A DNA stretch of 64,000 nt. Source: Roseomonas mucosa ATCC BAA-692 (GTDB taxonomy: Bacteria > Pseudomonadota > Alphaproteobacteria > Acetobacterales > Acetobacteraceae). The notes beneath the pieces were generated by a model. It did not search any database and was not told the DNA's origin. It saw nothing but the letters and a program-made list of their open reading frames with translations. Both the position numbers and the translations under genes were made by a program. Each line of letters opens with the position of its first letter. The stretch's first letter is position 1. Positions 17,403 to 27,240 of the stretch are shown here, piece by piece. Where the stretch lies: contig NZ_JHWD01000001.1 in NCBI RefSeq assembly GCF_000622225.1, forward strand, positions 364,593-428,592, in the 5' to 3' direction.

Positions 17403-20188
17403 ATCTCGGTCCCCTGCTCTTCGCCGCGCCCTGGCTGCTGCTCGCCCTGCCGGCCCTGCCGCTGCTCTGGTGGCTGCTGCGGGTCACGCCGCCTTCCCCG
17501 AAGCGGCAGTCCTTTCCGCCCACCCGGCTGCTGCGCGACCTGCCCGTGGCGGAGGAGACACCGGCCCGCACTCCCTGGTGGCTGCTGCTGCTGCGCCTCG
17601 CCGCGGCGGCGCTGATCGTGCTGGGGCTGGCGCGGCCGGTCTGGGACGCGGCGGCGGGGGCGGGTGGGCAGGGGCCGCTGCTGCTCGCCATCGACAATGG
17701 CTGGGCCTCGGCCGCCGACTGGCCGCAGCGCATGGCCACCGCCCGCGCCGCGGTGGAGGCGGCGGGACGCGACGGCCGGCCGGTCTCCCTGCTGGCCACG
17801 GCGCCCGCGCCGGATGGGCAGATGCCCGCGCCCACGCCGCCCCTGCCGGCGCCGGAGGCCGCGACCCGCCTCGCCGCGCTGCGGCCGCTGCCCTGGGCGC
17901 CGGACCGCGCCGCCGCCGCCACGGCCCTGGCCTCCTGGCGGCAGGCGAATGGCGGGCAGGCCGCCTCGCTCTTCATCACCGACGGGCTGACCCATGCCAG
18001 CGGGGATTCGGTGCTGGCCACCACGCTGGCGGAGATGGGGCCGCTGACCGTGGCGGGGCGCGACCCGGCCCTGCCCCTGCGCATCCTGCCGCCGCCGGCG
18101 GCGGAGGCCGACCGGCTGCGCCTGACCGTCCGCCAGACCCCCTCGGCCACGCCGGGCGAGGCGGCGGTGCTGGCGCGCACCGCCGATGGCCGCACCCTGG
18201 CCCGTGCCACCATCGCCATCCCGGCGGGTGCCGGCAGCGCCGAGGGCGCGCTGGAACTGCCGCTGGAGATCCGCGAGCAGGTGGTGCGGCTGGAGCTGGA
18301 GGGCGAGACCGGCGCCGCCGGCTCCGTGCTGCTGGACGAGCGCTTCCGCCGCCGCCCCGTCGGCCTGCTGGCCGGGGACGGCGCCGCCGACACGCCGCTG
18401 ACCGGCTCGCTCTTCTACCTGGAGCGCGCCCTGCAGCCCTTCGTGGAGGTGCGGCGCGGCTCGCTGGAAACGCTGCTGTCCCGCAAGCTGGCGGTGCTGG
18501 TCCTGGCCGACTATCCGCTGACCGAGGCGCGGGAGATCCAGGCCGTCACCCGCTTCGTGGAGGAGGGCGGACTGCTGCTGCGCTTCGCCGGGCCGCGCAT
18601 GGCGGAACATCCGGACCCGCTGCTGCCGGTCACGCTGCGGGCCGGGGAGCGGCAGCTCGGCGGCTCGCTGTCCTGGGAGAAGCCGCAGCCCCTGGCCACC
18701 TTCCCCGACACGTCCCCCTTCGCCGGCCTTGCCGTGCCGCCCGAGGTCGCCATCCGCACCCAGGTCCTGGCCGAGCCTGCCCCGCGGCTGAGCGAGCGGA
18801 CCTGGGCGACCCTGGCCGACGGCACGCCGCTGGTCACGGGCCTGGGACGCGGCGCGGGGCGGATCGTGCTGGTGCATGTGACCGCCAATGCCGACTGGTC
18901 CGACCTGCCGCTCTCGGGCCTCTTCGTGGACATGCTGCGGCGGCTGGTGGCGCTGTCCTCCGGCGTGGCGGAGGCCGCGGGCGCGGCGCGCCTCGCCCCG
19001 ATCGAGAGCATGGACGGCTTCGGCCATCTCGGCCCCGCCCCGGCCACCGCCACCGCCATCGTGGCGCGGGACCTCGCGGCCACGGTGCCCGGCCCCGCCC
19101 ATCCGCCGGGCTGGTACGGCACCCCCGGCGAGAGCGGCGAGCGCCGGGCGCTGAACCTGTCCGCGCATGTCCCGGCCCCCGTGCTGGCGCCGCCGCCGCC
19201 CGCCGGGGCGCGCGCCGTGGTGCTGGGCGGCGTGCCGGTGGAACGCGACCTCGGCCCCTGGCTGCTGGCGGCGGCGATGCTGCTGCTGCTGGCGGATCTG
19301 GTGCTGTCGCTGGTGCAGCGCGGGCTGCTCGGGCGCGGTGGCGGGTCAGGGGCCGCCGGGCTGTCCCGCCGGGTGGCCCCCCGCCGGGTGGCCCTGCTGG
19401 CCCTGCTCCTGCCGCTGGGCTTCGCCGGCGCCGCCCATGCCCAAGGGCAGGCCCCGTCGCGGAACAGCGGGGCCGTGCCCGCCGAGGATGCCCCGGCCCT
19501 GGCCACCCGCCTCGCCTATGTGGTGACCGGCAATGCGGCGCTGGACGAGGTCTCGCGCGCCGGGCTGGCGGGGCTGTCGGACTATGTGAACCGCCGCACC
19601 GCCGCCACCCTGGCCGAGCCCGCCGCGGTGCGCCCGGGGGTGGACGATCTCTCCTTCTATCCGCTGCTCTACTGGCCGGTCTCGCCCGATGCGGGCGACC
19701 TCGACGACCGGGCAGCGGAAGCGGTGAACGGCTTCATGCGCAACGGCGGCATCGTGCTCTTCGACACGCGCGACGAGGGTTCCGGCGAGGGCATGGCGCC
19801 CGGTGCCAAGGAGGCGCTGCGCCGGGTGACGCGGAACCTGGACATCCCGCCGCTCGCGCCGCTGCCGGAGGACCATGTGCTGCGCCGCGCCTTCTACCTG
19901 CTGGCCGAGGTTCCGGGGCGCTGGGCCGGCGGCACGGTCTGGGTGGCGCGCGACGTGGAGCGCGCCAATGACAGCGTCAGCCCGGCCATCATCGGCGGCG
20001 CCGACTGGGCCTCGGCCTGGGCGGTCGATGCGCGCGGCAACAACCCCTATGCCGTGGTGCCCGGCGGGGCGCGGCAGCGCACGCTCGCCTACCGCTTCGG
20101 GGTGAACCTCGTGATCTATGCCCTGACCGGCAACTACAAGGGCGACCAGGTGCATGTCCCGGCCATCCTCGAACGGCTGGGGCAGTAG
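17399..20188 (+). CDS. BatA N-terminal / DUF4159 membrane protein
   Basis: 929 residues. A BatA-type aerotolerance N-terminus (residues 1-82, two TM helices with LRLAAAALIVLGLARPVW) is followed by a VWA-like domain whose metal motif is lost (LLAIDNGWASA). A GATase-like sandwich has LVLADYPLTEAREIQ and GGLLLRFAGP but no nucleophile cysteine. Then come a TM helix near 615, an internal signal-like helix near 665 and a C-terminal DUF4159 domain (DLSFYPLLYWPV, GVNLVIYALTGNYKGDQVH). Probably anchored in the inner membrane with periplasmic domains. Substrate unknown. Confidence 0.88.
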   Translation: MNLGPLLFAAPWLLLALPALPLLWWLLRVTPPSPKRQSFPPTRLLRDLPVAEETPARTPWWLLLLRLAAAALIVLGLARPVWDAAAGAGGQGPLLLAIDNGWASAADWPQRMATARAAVEAAGRDGRPVSLLATAPAPDGQMPAPTPPLPAPEAATRLAALRPLPWAPDRAAAATALASWRQANGGQAASLFITDGLTHASGDSVLATTLAEMGPLTVAGRDPALPLRILPPPAAEADRLRLTVRQTPSATPGEAAVLARTADGRTLARATIAIPAGAGSAEGALELPLEIREQVVRLELEGETGAAGSVLLDERFRRRPVGLLAGDGAADTPLTGSLFYLERALQPFVEVRRGSLETLLSRKLAVLVLADYPLTEAREIQAVTRFVEEGGLLLRFAGPRMAEHPDPLLPVTLRAGERQLGGSLSWEKPQPLATFPDTSPFAGLAVPPEVAIRTQVLAEPAPRLSERTWATLADGTPLVTGLGRGAGRIVLVHVTANADWSDLPLSGLFVDMLRRLVALSSGVAEAAGAARLAPIESMDGFGHLGPAPATATAIVARDLAATVPGPAHPPGWYGTPGESGERRALNLSAHVPAPVLAPPPPAGARAVVLGGVPVERDLGPWLLAAAMLLLLADLVLSLVQRGLLGRGGGSGAAGLSRRVAPRRVALLALLLPLGFAGAAHAQGQAPSRNSGAVPAEDAPALATRLAYVVTGNAALDEVSRAGLAGLSDYVNRRTAATLAEPAAVRPGVDDLSFYPLLYWPVSPDAGDLDDRAAEAVNGFMRNGGIVLFDTRDEGSGEGMAPGAKEALRRVTRNLDIPPLAPLPEDHVLRRAFYLLAEVPGRWAGGTVWVARDVERANDSVSPAIIGGADWASAWAVDARGNNPYAVVPGGARQRTLAYRFGVNLVIYALTGNYKGDQVHVPAILERLGQ

Positions 20189-20191
20189 CGC

Positions 20192-22360
20192 ATGCAGCAG
20201 ACCCTTTCCGGTATCGACCTCGCCCCGATCCTGCCGCCCTGGCTGCTGGCCGCGCTGGCGGTGCTGGCCGTCCTCGCCACGGCGCTGGCCGTCTGGCGGC
20301 GGGCGCGCGGCGCCTGGTGGCGCGCCGCCGCCTTCGCCCTGATCCTGGGCGCGCTGGCCAATCCCCGCCTCGTGACCGAGACGCGCGAGACCCGGCCCGA
20401 CATCGCCCTGGTGGTGCTGGATCACAGCGCCAGCACGCGGATCGGCGGGCGCGAGGCGCAGCTCGCCCGGGCGCGGGACGTGCTGGAGCAGCGCCTCGGC
20501 CGCATCCCGGACCTGGAGTTCCGCAGCATCACCGTGGAAGAAGGCGGCAACCGGGGCACGCGGCTCTACGGCGCCATCGAGACCGCCCTGGCCGAGATCC
20601 CGCGCGCGCGCCTCGCCGGGATCGTCGCCCTGACCGATGGGCAGGTCCATGACATCCCCCCGCCCGGCGGCGCCGGCGGCCCCGCCCTGGACGCGCCCTT
20701 CCACGCCCTGCTGGCCGGGCGGCCCGGCGAGGTGGACCGGCGGCTGCGGGTGATCGAGGCGCCGGGCTTCGGCATCGTCGGCCGCTCGGTGGAGCTGCGC
20801 GTGGTCGCGGAGGATCTGGGCGTGCCCGCGGGGGCGGCCGACGGCGGCGCCGTGCGCCTGACCATCCGCCGCGATGGCGCCGCGCCGCGCGTGGAAAGCG
20901 TGCCGCTGGGCCGCGAGCACCGCATCGCCGTGCCGATCGAGCGCGGCGGCCCCACGGTGGTCGAGGTCGCGGCCGAGGAACGGCCGGGCGAGGTCTCCAC
21001 CCTGAACAACCGTGCCGTGGTGACGATCAACGGCGTGCGGGAGCGGCTGCGCGTGCTTCTCGTCTCCGGTGAGCCGCATGCCGGGGAGCGTACCTGGCGC
21101 CGGCTGCTGAAGGCCGATCCGAACGTGGACCTCGTCCACTTCACCATCCTCCGCCCGCCGGAGAAGGACGACAACACGCCGCTGAACGAGCTTGCGCTGA
21201 TCGCCTTCCCGGTGCGGGAGCTGTTCCAGCAGCGGCTGCGCGACTTCGACCTGATCGTCTTCGACCGCTTCAGCAACCGCGGCTTCCTGCCGCCGCAATA
21301 CCTGCGGAACATCGCCGACTATGTGCGCGGCGGCGGCGCGCTGCTGCTGTCCGTGGGGCCGGAATTCAGCGGTCCGACCAGCCTCGCCCTGACGCCGCTG
21401 GGGCAGGTCCTGCCGGTGCGGCCGCCCCTGGGCAGCGGGGCGGGCTTCGGCAACGGGCTGAACTTCGGCTTCGCCCCGCCACCGCGCGGCGGCAACGATG
21501 CCGAGGTGGACGGCCCCTTCCGCGCCCATGTCACCGATGCCGGCCAGCGCCATCCGGTGACCGAGGACCTGCCCGGTGCCAATGCCGGCGACCGGCCGCA
21601 GAGTTGGGGCCGCTGGTACCGCTACATGCGGGCGGAGCCGCGTTCCGGCACCACGGTGATGGACGCGCCGGGCGGTAGCCCGCTGATGATCCTGGACCGG
21701 GTGGGCGAGGGCCGGGTGGCGCTGCTGCTCTCCGACCATATCTGGCTCTGGGCGCGTGGCCATGACGGCGGCGGGCCGCAGGCGGAGCTGCTGCGCCGTG
21801 TCGCCCACTGGTCGATGCGCGAGCCGGAGCTGGAGGAGGAGGACCTCACCGCCAGCGTGTCCGAGGGGCGGCTGACCGTGACCCGCCGCAGCGTGGCCGA
21901 TGCGCCGCCGCCCGAGATCGCCGTCACCGCGCCGGACGGCACGGTGACGCGCCATCCGGCCCGCGCGGCGGGCGGCGGCCGTTCCACGGTGGAGATGCCG
22001 GCGGAGCAGCCGGGCGTCTGGCAGGCCAGCGACGGGCAGCGCACCGCCTATGCCGCCGCCGCCGCGCCCAATCCCATGGAGATCGCCGACCTGCGCGCCG
22101 ATCCCGGACCGGTGGAGCCGCTGGCCCGCGCCACGGGTGGGGCGGCGCGCTGGCTGGGCACGGGGGCGGAGCCGCAACTGCCGGATATCCGCCGCGTCGC
22201 CGCCGGGCGCGACACCGCCGGGCCGGGCTGGATCGGCCTGCGCCGCAACGAGGACCATACGGTGACGGGCCTCTCCGCGACGGCCCTGCTGCCGCCCTGG
22301 CTGGCCCTGGCCATGGTGCTCGGCGTGGCCGTCCTGGCTTGGCGGCGCGAAGGGGCCTGA
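20192..22360 (+). CDS. VWA and GATase-like membrane protein of the MoxR operon
   Basis: 722 residues. Two N-terminal TM helices (about 15-35 and 43-58), then a VWA domain with an intact DxSxS metal motif (LVVLDHSAST) and a TDG motif (IVALTDGQVHD). A beta-rich segment follows, then a class I glutamine amidotransferase-like fold (LIVFDRFSNRGFLPPQYL, RGGGALLLSVGPEFSG) that has Val-Gly where the catalytic cysteine would lie. The C-terminus has one TM helix. Starts three bases after the DUF4159 stop. Likely an adaptor that MoxR acts on, not an amidotransferase. Confidence 0.85.
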   Translation: MQQTLSGIDLAPILPPWLLAALAVLAVLATALAVWRRARGAWWRAAAFALILGALANPRLVTETRETRPDIALVVLDHSASTRIGGREAQLARARDVLEQRLGRIPDLEFRSITVEEGGNRGTRLYGAIETALAEIPRARLAGIVALTDGQVHDIPPPGGAGGPALDAPFHALLAGRPGEVDRRLRVIEAPGFGIVGRSVELRVVAEDLGVPAGAADGGAVRLTIRRDGAAPRVESVPLGREHRIAVPIERGGPTVVEVAAEERPGEVSTLNNRAVVTINGVRERLRVLLVSGEPHAGERTWRRLLKADPNVDLVHFTILRPPEKDDNTPLNELALIAFPVRELFQQRLRDFDLIVFDRFSNRGFLPPQYLRNIADYVRGGGALLLSVGPEFSGPTSLALTPLGQVLPVRPPLGSGAGFGNGLNFGFAPPPRGGNDAEVDGPFRAHVTDAGQRHPVTEDLPGANAGDRPQSWGRWYRYMRAEPRSGTTVMDAPGGSPLMILDRVGEGRVALLLSDHIWLWARGHDGGGPQAELLRRVAHWSMREPELEEEDLTASVSEGRLTVTRRSVADAPPPEIAVTAPDGTVTRHPARAAGGGRSTVEMPAEQPGVWQASDGQRTAYAAAAAPNPMEIADLRADPGPVEPLARATGGAARWLGTGAEPQLPDIRRVAAGRDTAGPGWIGLRRNEDHTVTGLSATALLPPWLALAMVLGVAVLAWRREGA

Positions 22361-22497
22361 GGCGCGCCTTCCAGCCCGGAGCAGGTTCTTTCGGGTGTGG
22401 CGTCGCGTTTGTGTCCGGTCCCGGGGGATGGCGGCCATCGTGACGGGCATGGAAGCTGCCATCCAGAGCGTGGGATCGGCATCAACTACCCGCGAGA

Positions 22498-24474
22498 ATG
22501 GGCAGCGGCGCGAGCATGGTCCCGTTGACCTGGAGCGATCCGGCCCCTCCGGCTGGGTATGCCCGCCGGGCCGGGGTGGTCCGGGCCAACCCCGTGCCGC
22601 GAGGACCGATCCGCCCCTTGAGCCCCACGCTTCCGCTCCAGAGCCCCGAAGGGACCCGTCCCTACCAGCCGATCGAGCACTATGCGCTAATCGGCAACTG
22701 CCACGGCGCGGCGCTGGTGGCGCGGGACGGCGCGATCGACTGGTGCTGCCTGGAACGCTTCGACGCGCCGCCGGTCTTCTCGCGGCTGCTGGACCGGCGC
22801 CGGGGCGGCTTCTTCGAACTGCGCCCCGAGGAGGATTTCGAGGTCAGCCGCTCCTACCTGCCGCAGACCAATATCCTGGAGACCACCTTCGCCACCGCCT
22901 CCGGCATGGCGCGACTGATCGACCTGATGCTGCCGCCGCCGCCGGAAGGGCCGCCGGGGCCGGAGCTGGTGCGGATCCTGAGCGGCGTGTCCGGCCGGCT
23001 GCGCTTCCGCCTCCGCTTCCGGCCGCTGCCGGGCTTTGCCACCGCCTTCCCGCCCCTGCGGGTGGAAAGGCACCTTGCCGCGGCGGAGGGCTGCCCCAGC
23101 CTGCTGTCCGACGAGCCGCTCAGCCTGGAGGAAGGGTGCGCGACGGCCCGCTTCACGCTCTCGGGGGGCGCCCATGCCGCCTTCCGCCTGTTCCGCGCCG
23201 GCGCCGCGACGGAGGAGGACCGGGAGGATGTCTATGACCGGCTGGAACGGGCGCGGCAGGGCTGGGTCTCCTGGTCCGGCATCCGCAGCTATGACGGCCC
23301 GTTGCAGGACGATCTCGTGCGCAGCGCGCTGGTGCTGAAGGCGCTGACCTACGAGCCCAGCGGTGCCCTGGTGGCCGCGCCCACCACCTCCCTGCCGGAG
23401 GAGATCGGCGGCATCCGGAACTGGGACTACCGCTTCTGCTGGCTGCGGGATTCCTGCCTTGCCTTCTACGCCCTGAAGAAGTTCGGGCATGTGCGGGAGT
23501 CCGAGCGTTTCTTCGACTTCGTCCGGCACCTTTCCCTGCGCGACGATGGCGGGCTGCGGCCGCTCTATGCCATCGACGGCCGCGGCGAGGGGCTGGAGGA
23601 ACGCGGGATCGCGCATTTCGAGGGCTGGTGCGGCAGTGCGCCGGTGCGCGAGGGCAACGGCGCCGCGGACCAGCACCAGGCCGATGTCTATGGCCAGCTC
23701 CTGGACCTCGTCCATCTGCGGCACCGGCTCGGCGGCGAGATCGATGGCGAGGCCCGCGCGCAGATCGCCCGCATGGCCGACTATGTGACCAAGGTCTGGC
23801 GCGAGCCCGACAACGGCCTCTGGGAACCGCGCCTGCCGCCGACGCGCTACCTGCACGCGGTGCTGATGAACTGGGTGGCGCTGGACCGCGCCATCCACCT
23901 GCTCGGCGAGAGAGAGGAATGGCGCGCGGCGCGGGACGCCATCGTGGCGGAGGTGAACGGGCCCGGCGTGCATCCGCATGGCGGCTACCTGACCCAGAGC
24001 TTCGGCAGCGATGCCGTGGACGCGTCGGTGTTGCTGGCGCCGATGCTGGGCTTTCCCGTGGACGAGGCGGTGTTCAACCGCACCGTGGACGAGATCATCC
24101 GGCAGCTCGGCCATGGCGCCCTGGTCTACCGCTACAAGACGGAGGACGGGCTGCCCGGGCATGAGGGCACCTTCCTGCTCTGCGCCTTCTGGCTGGTCGA
24201 TGCCCTGGCCTGGCTGGGGCGGGAGGAGGAGGCGCGGCAGCGCTTCGACGCGCTGCGCGCCCTGGCCAACGATGTCGGCCTGTTTCCCGAGGAGATCGCC
24301 GAGGACGGCACCTTCCTCGGCAATTTCCCGCAGGCCTTCAGCCATCTCGGCTTCCTGCACAGCGCCATGGTGCTAGACCTGCTGCGCCATGGCGGGCGCG
24401 AGGCCGTGCGCGGCACCTATGCCGACCGGACCCTGCGGGAAACGCCCAGCCGCCGGGTGGTCCGGCTGCGTTAG
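22498..24474 (+). CDS. glycoside hydrolase family 15 protein (glucoamylase/trehalase type)
   Basis: 658 residues. N-terminal beta-sandwich typical of bacterial GH15 (IEHYALIGNCHGAALVARDG, IDWCCLERFD), then the (alpha/alpha)6 catalytic barrel with NWDYRFCWLRDSCLAFYALK, the conserved GGIRNWDYR block and the late LCAFWLVDALAWLGR region. Such enzymes hydrolyse alpha-glucosidic bonds, including trehalose in several bacteria. No signal peptide, so cytosolic. The first 50-60 residues look non-homologous; a later start is possible. 137 bp after the MoxR operon, same strand. Confidence 0.88.
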   Translation: MGSGASMVPLTWSDPAPPAGYARRAGVVRANPVPRGPIRPLSPTLPLQSPEGTRPYQPIEHYALIGNCHGAALVARDGAIDWCCLERFDAPPVFSRLLDRRRGGFFELRPEEDFEVSRSYLPQTNILETTFATASGMARLIDLMLPPPPEGPPGPELVRILSGVSGRLRFRLRFRPLPGFATAFPPLRVERHLAAAEGCPSLLSDEPLSLEEGCATARFTLSGGAHAAFRLFRAGAATEEDREDVYDRLERARQGWVSWSGIRSYDGPLQDDLVRSALVLKALTYEPSGALVAAPTTSLPEEIGGIRNWDYRFCWLRDSCLAFYALKKFGHVRESERFFDFVRHLSLRDDGGLRPLYAIDGRGEGLEERGIAHFEGWCGSAPVREGNGAADQHQADVYGQLLDLVHLRHRLGGEIDGEARAQIARMADYVTKVWREPDNGLWEPRLPPTRYLHAVLMNWVALDRAIHLLGEREEWRAARDAIVAEVNGPGVHPHGGYLTQSFGSDAVDASVLLAPMLGFPVDEAVFNRTVDEIIRQLGHGALVYRYKTEDGLPGHEGTFLLCAFWLVDALAWLGREEEARQRFDALRALANDVGLFPEEIAEDGTFLGNFPQAFSHLGFLHSAMVLDLLRHGGREAVRGTYADRTLRETPSRRVVRLR

Positions 24475-24493
24475 CCCCGGCTCCGGGGCCGGT

Positions 24494-25981
24494 TCAGAGC
24501 TGGCTTTCCACCGGCAGCCAGCGCACGAGCTGGGCCAGGAGGCGGCGTTGCCAGCTCGCATCGGGCTCCTTGTGCTGGACGCGGCGTCGGCCGTCCGGCC
24601 TCTCGTCGGTCCAGACCATCAGGCCGCGCCGGAGGCTGAGGTGGTAGCTGCGCTGGGGCGAGGACAGGCGGCGGAATTCCCGCCGCAGCCTTTCCGCCAG
24701 TTCGGGGTGGCGGATGAAGGCGCCCATCTCGGTGTTCAGGTTGGCCGAGCGCGGATCGAGGTTGAAGGAGCCGACGAAGAGCTGCTCGCGATCCAGTACG
24801 AAGGCCTTGGTGTGCAGGCTGGCGCCCTTGGAGCCCAGCACGCCGGCGTCCTCCCGCCCGCTGCGCTTCAGCTCGTAGAGCTCCAGCCCCGCCTTGAGCA
24901 GCCGCCGGCGATAGCGGGAATAGCCGCCATGCACCGCCACAACATCGGTGGCGGCCAGGGAGTTGGTGATCACCCGGACGCGGACGCCCCGCCGTAGCAG
25001 GCCGATCAGCGCCGCGGCGCCGGCCTCGCCCGGCACGAAATAGGGGGAGATCAACATCGCCTCGCGCTCCGTCCCCTGGAGCGCCGCATCGATGGCGGTG
25101 ACCAGCCGGCCCGGCACCTCCTCGCCGGTCGCCTTGTCGGGCGGGTCGGCAGCGACCTCGACATCCTGGGTGGGCAGCAGGGCTGCATAGCCGTGCAGGA
25201 TGTCACGCTCCAGCGAGGCGCGGACGCGTTCGAGATAGGGCTGGGCCTCGCCGGATCGCGCATCCGCGTCGAGGCGGCGACGCAGCGCGTCCAGGCTTTC
25301 CGGCGTGTCGCAGCACTGGCCGCGCCGGGCCAACCGGTGGTTCCAGTAGCGTTCGAACTGCGTCAGCGCCTGCTGCGAGGCCCCGCCGGCCACGGCGATG
25401 TCCAGGTCGCGGAAGTTGAAGCTGCCCGAGGCGTCGAAATACTCGTCGCCGATGTTGCGCCCGCCCAGGATCGCCAGGCGCCCGTCGGCGATCCAGGACT
25501 TGTTGTGCATGCGGTGGTTGAGCTGCCCGCGGCTGAGCAGCAGCTCCAGCCCGAAGCCGAGCCTGCCCAGGAAGCGCCAGCGATGCGCGTTGAAGACCCG
25601 CACCTCGATGCCCGGATGCTCCGCCCCCAGCCGGCAGAGCAGCGGGGCTGCGGATTGGTCGTCCAGCACGCAACTGTCGTCCAGCAGCAGGCGCACGCGC
25701 ACGCCCCGGTCGGCGGCGTTCAGGATCTCCCGCGCCAGGAGGCGGCCGGTGATGCCGTCGTGCCAGGCATAGTATTGCAGGTCCAGGCTGCGTGTGGCGG
25801 CGCGGGCGCTGGCGGCGCGCAGGCCGAAGGCCTCCAGCCCGTTGGCCACCAGCGTCGTGCCGGTGTCGGCGCCGATCCGCCGCAGCGCCTCGTCCACCGC
25901 CTGGTCCAGCGTCGGCTGCGCCGCGCGCCAGCGCGGCAGGAGGCGCCTGTGCGGCCGCCGGAGGGTCTTGGCGGTTTCCAT
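24494..25981 (-). CDS. phospholipase D-family protein (cardiolipin synthase-like)
   Basis: 495 residues with two HKD catalytic motifs: HNKSWIADGRLAILGGRNIG at about residue 160 and LHTKAFVLDREQLFVGSFN at about residue 405. The pattern YYAWHDGITGRLLAREIL near residue 70 is usual for the cardiolipin synthase/PLD family of alphaproteobacteria. No obvious TM helices, so soluble or peripheral. Starts eight bases after the EEP gene, so the two are co-transcribed. Predicted phosphatidyltransferase or phosphodiesterase on phospholipids. Confidence 0.88.
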   Translation of the reverse strand: METAKTLRRPHRRLLPRWRAAQPTLDQAVDEALRRIGADTGTTLVANGLEAFGLRAASARAATRSLDLQYYAWHDGITGRLLAREILNAADRGVRVRLLLDDSCVLDDQSAAPLLCRLGAEHPGIEVRVFNAHRWRFLGRLGFGLELLLSRGQLNHRMHNKSWIADGRLAILGGRNIGDEYFDASGSFNFRDLDIAVAGGASQQALTQFERYWNHRLARRGQCCDTPESLDALRRRLDADARSGEAQPYLERVRASLERDILHGYAALLPTQDVEVAADPPDKATGEEVPGRLVTAIDAALQGTEREAMLISPYFVPGEAGAAALIGLLRRGVRVRVITNSLAATDVVAVHGGYSRYRRRLLKAGLELYELKRSGREDAGVLGSKGASLHTKAFVLDREQLFVGSFNLDPRSANLNTEMGAFIRHPELAERLRREFRRLSSPQRSYHLSLRRGLMVWTDERPDGRRRVQHKEPDASWQRRLLAQLVRWLPVESQL

Positions 25982-25989
25982 GGCCAGGG

Positions 25990-26853
25990 TCAGCCCACGC
26001 TGGCGAGCCGGGGCGTGGCGTCCTCGGCGGCACCATCCAGCAGGTCGAGTCGCAGCAGGGCCTTCAGCGGCAGGTGGTCGGAGGCGACGCGGGAGAGGGC
26101 GGTGTCATGCGCCTCCACCGAATGCACCAGCCCGTTCGGCCAGCCCAGGATGCGGTCCAGCGAGAGCACCGGCATCCGGGTCGGGAAGCTGGCCGGTCCC
26201 TCGTTCATGGGGCCGAAGAAGGGTTCCAGCGACCGCAGCGCCGAACGCCGTCCGGGCCGCCACTCGTTCAGGTCCCCCATCATGAGGGTGGGCATGGAGG
26301 CACCCTCCGCGATGCTGCGCAGGATGGCAGCGCCCTGGCGCATGCGGCAGTTGCGGAGAAGGCCGAAATGGGCGGCCACCACCCGCAGCCGGCCCCCCGG
26401 CAGGTCCAGCTCCGCGATCACCGCGCCGCGCGGCTCCGCCCCGGGCAGGGCGAGCCGGTGCAGGCGAAGCGGCGTGCCCTCCCGCAGCAGGATGGCGTTG
26501 CCGTGCCAGCCATGCCCGTCCGGCAGGTCGGAGACCTGCAGCAGGTGCAGCCCGCTTTCCCGCCGCAGCGTGGCGGCATCGAGCAGGCCATAGCGGCGGC
26601 CGAAGCGGCGGTCGGCTTCCTGGATCGCCACCAGGTCGGCATCCATCTCCCCGATCACCGCCGCGATGCGCTGCGGGTCGAAGCGCCCGTCCCGGCCCAC
26701 GCATTTGTGCACGTTGTAGGAGGCGACCCGCAGGGTTACGCCGCCCGGCGCCTCCCCCGGATGGGGATGGTGCACAGCCCGGGGCCCACGCCGGGCATCG
26801 CGGATGCGGCGCAGGAGCTGGCGGGCCGAGCGGCTGTCCGAAGGGAGCTTCAT
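25990..26853 (-). CDS. endonuclease/exonuclease/phosphatase (EEP) family protein
   Basis: 287 residues; the EEP fold begins near residue 40 with LRVASYNVHKCVGRDG. Metal and catalytic motifs follow in order: LVAIQEADRRFG, RVVAAHFGLLRN, MMGDLNEWRP and the C-terminal ASDHLPLKA. The basic N-terminal 40 residues are not conserved. EEP proteins include DNases, sphingomyelinase-like and inositol phosphate phosphatases. The adjacent phospholipase D gene makes a lipid head-group role plausible (inference). Confidence 0.87.
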   Translation of the reverse strand: MKLPSDSRSARQLLRRIRDARRGPRAVHHPHPGEAPGGVTLRVASYNVHKCVGRDGRFDPQRIAAVIGEMDADLVAIQEADRRFGRRYGLLDAATLRRESGLHLLQVSDLPDGHGWHGNAILLREGTPLRLHRLALPGAEPRGAVIAELDLPGGRLRVVAAHFGLLRNCRMRQGAAILRSIAEGASMPTLMMGDLNEWRPGRRSALRSLEPFFGPMNEGPASFPTRMPVLSLDRILGWPNGLVHSVEAHDTALSRVASDHLPLKALLRLDLLDGAAEDATPRLASVG

Positions 26854-27240
26854 GGCCGTGGGGACAGGGAGGGCGCGGGGCCCGGGGACAGGGGGAGGCG
26901 CGGTCCTGCGGACGCAGGGCGGGGGGCCAGGGCCGGCCGGTGCCACGAGGCTGGGAGCATGGCTTTTACATGTGCCACCCGGCCCCGGGCCGCAAGCCGG
27001 ACGGCGCCTCCGCGGACGCATGGCCCGGCCGCGTCCGCACGGGCCCGCGCCGCGCAACGGAGAGCGGCGGACGTGCCCCGGTGCGACGGAATGCGCGGAT
27101 CGGCAAGGATCGCGACACATTCCGGAGACCTGGGGGTACGATAATGCCTCCTTCAACGGGGAGGCGGGCCTGTGCCCCGCGCCATGCCGATGCCGCATTC
27201 CGTCACATTTCCTCACCGCATCGGGTAGAAGCTGCCGGTG
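26854..27240. other. 387-bp divergent intergenic region with a GC-rich imperfect direct repeat
   Basis: No gene is seen. Two near-identical copies of GGGGACAGGGAGGGCGCGG lie at 26860-26878 and 26884-26903. Toward the antiporter a GATAAT (27140-27145) could be a -10 element, but no matching -35 is seen. The region must carry promoters for the EEP gene (left) and the antiporter (right). Confidence 0.5.

Noticed and set aside
24474..24489. GCCCCGG-CT-CCGGGGC dyad at a convergent gene end
   Set aside because: Loop of only two bases and no T-run; could be part of a transcript end but too weak to call.
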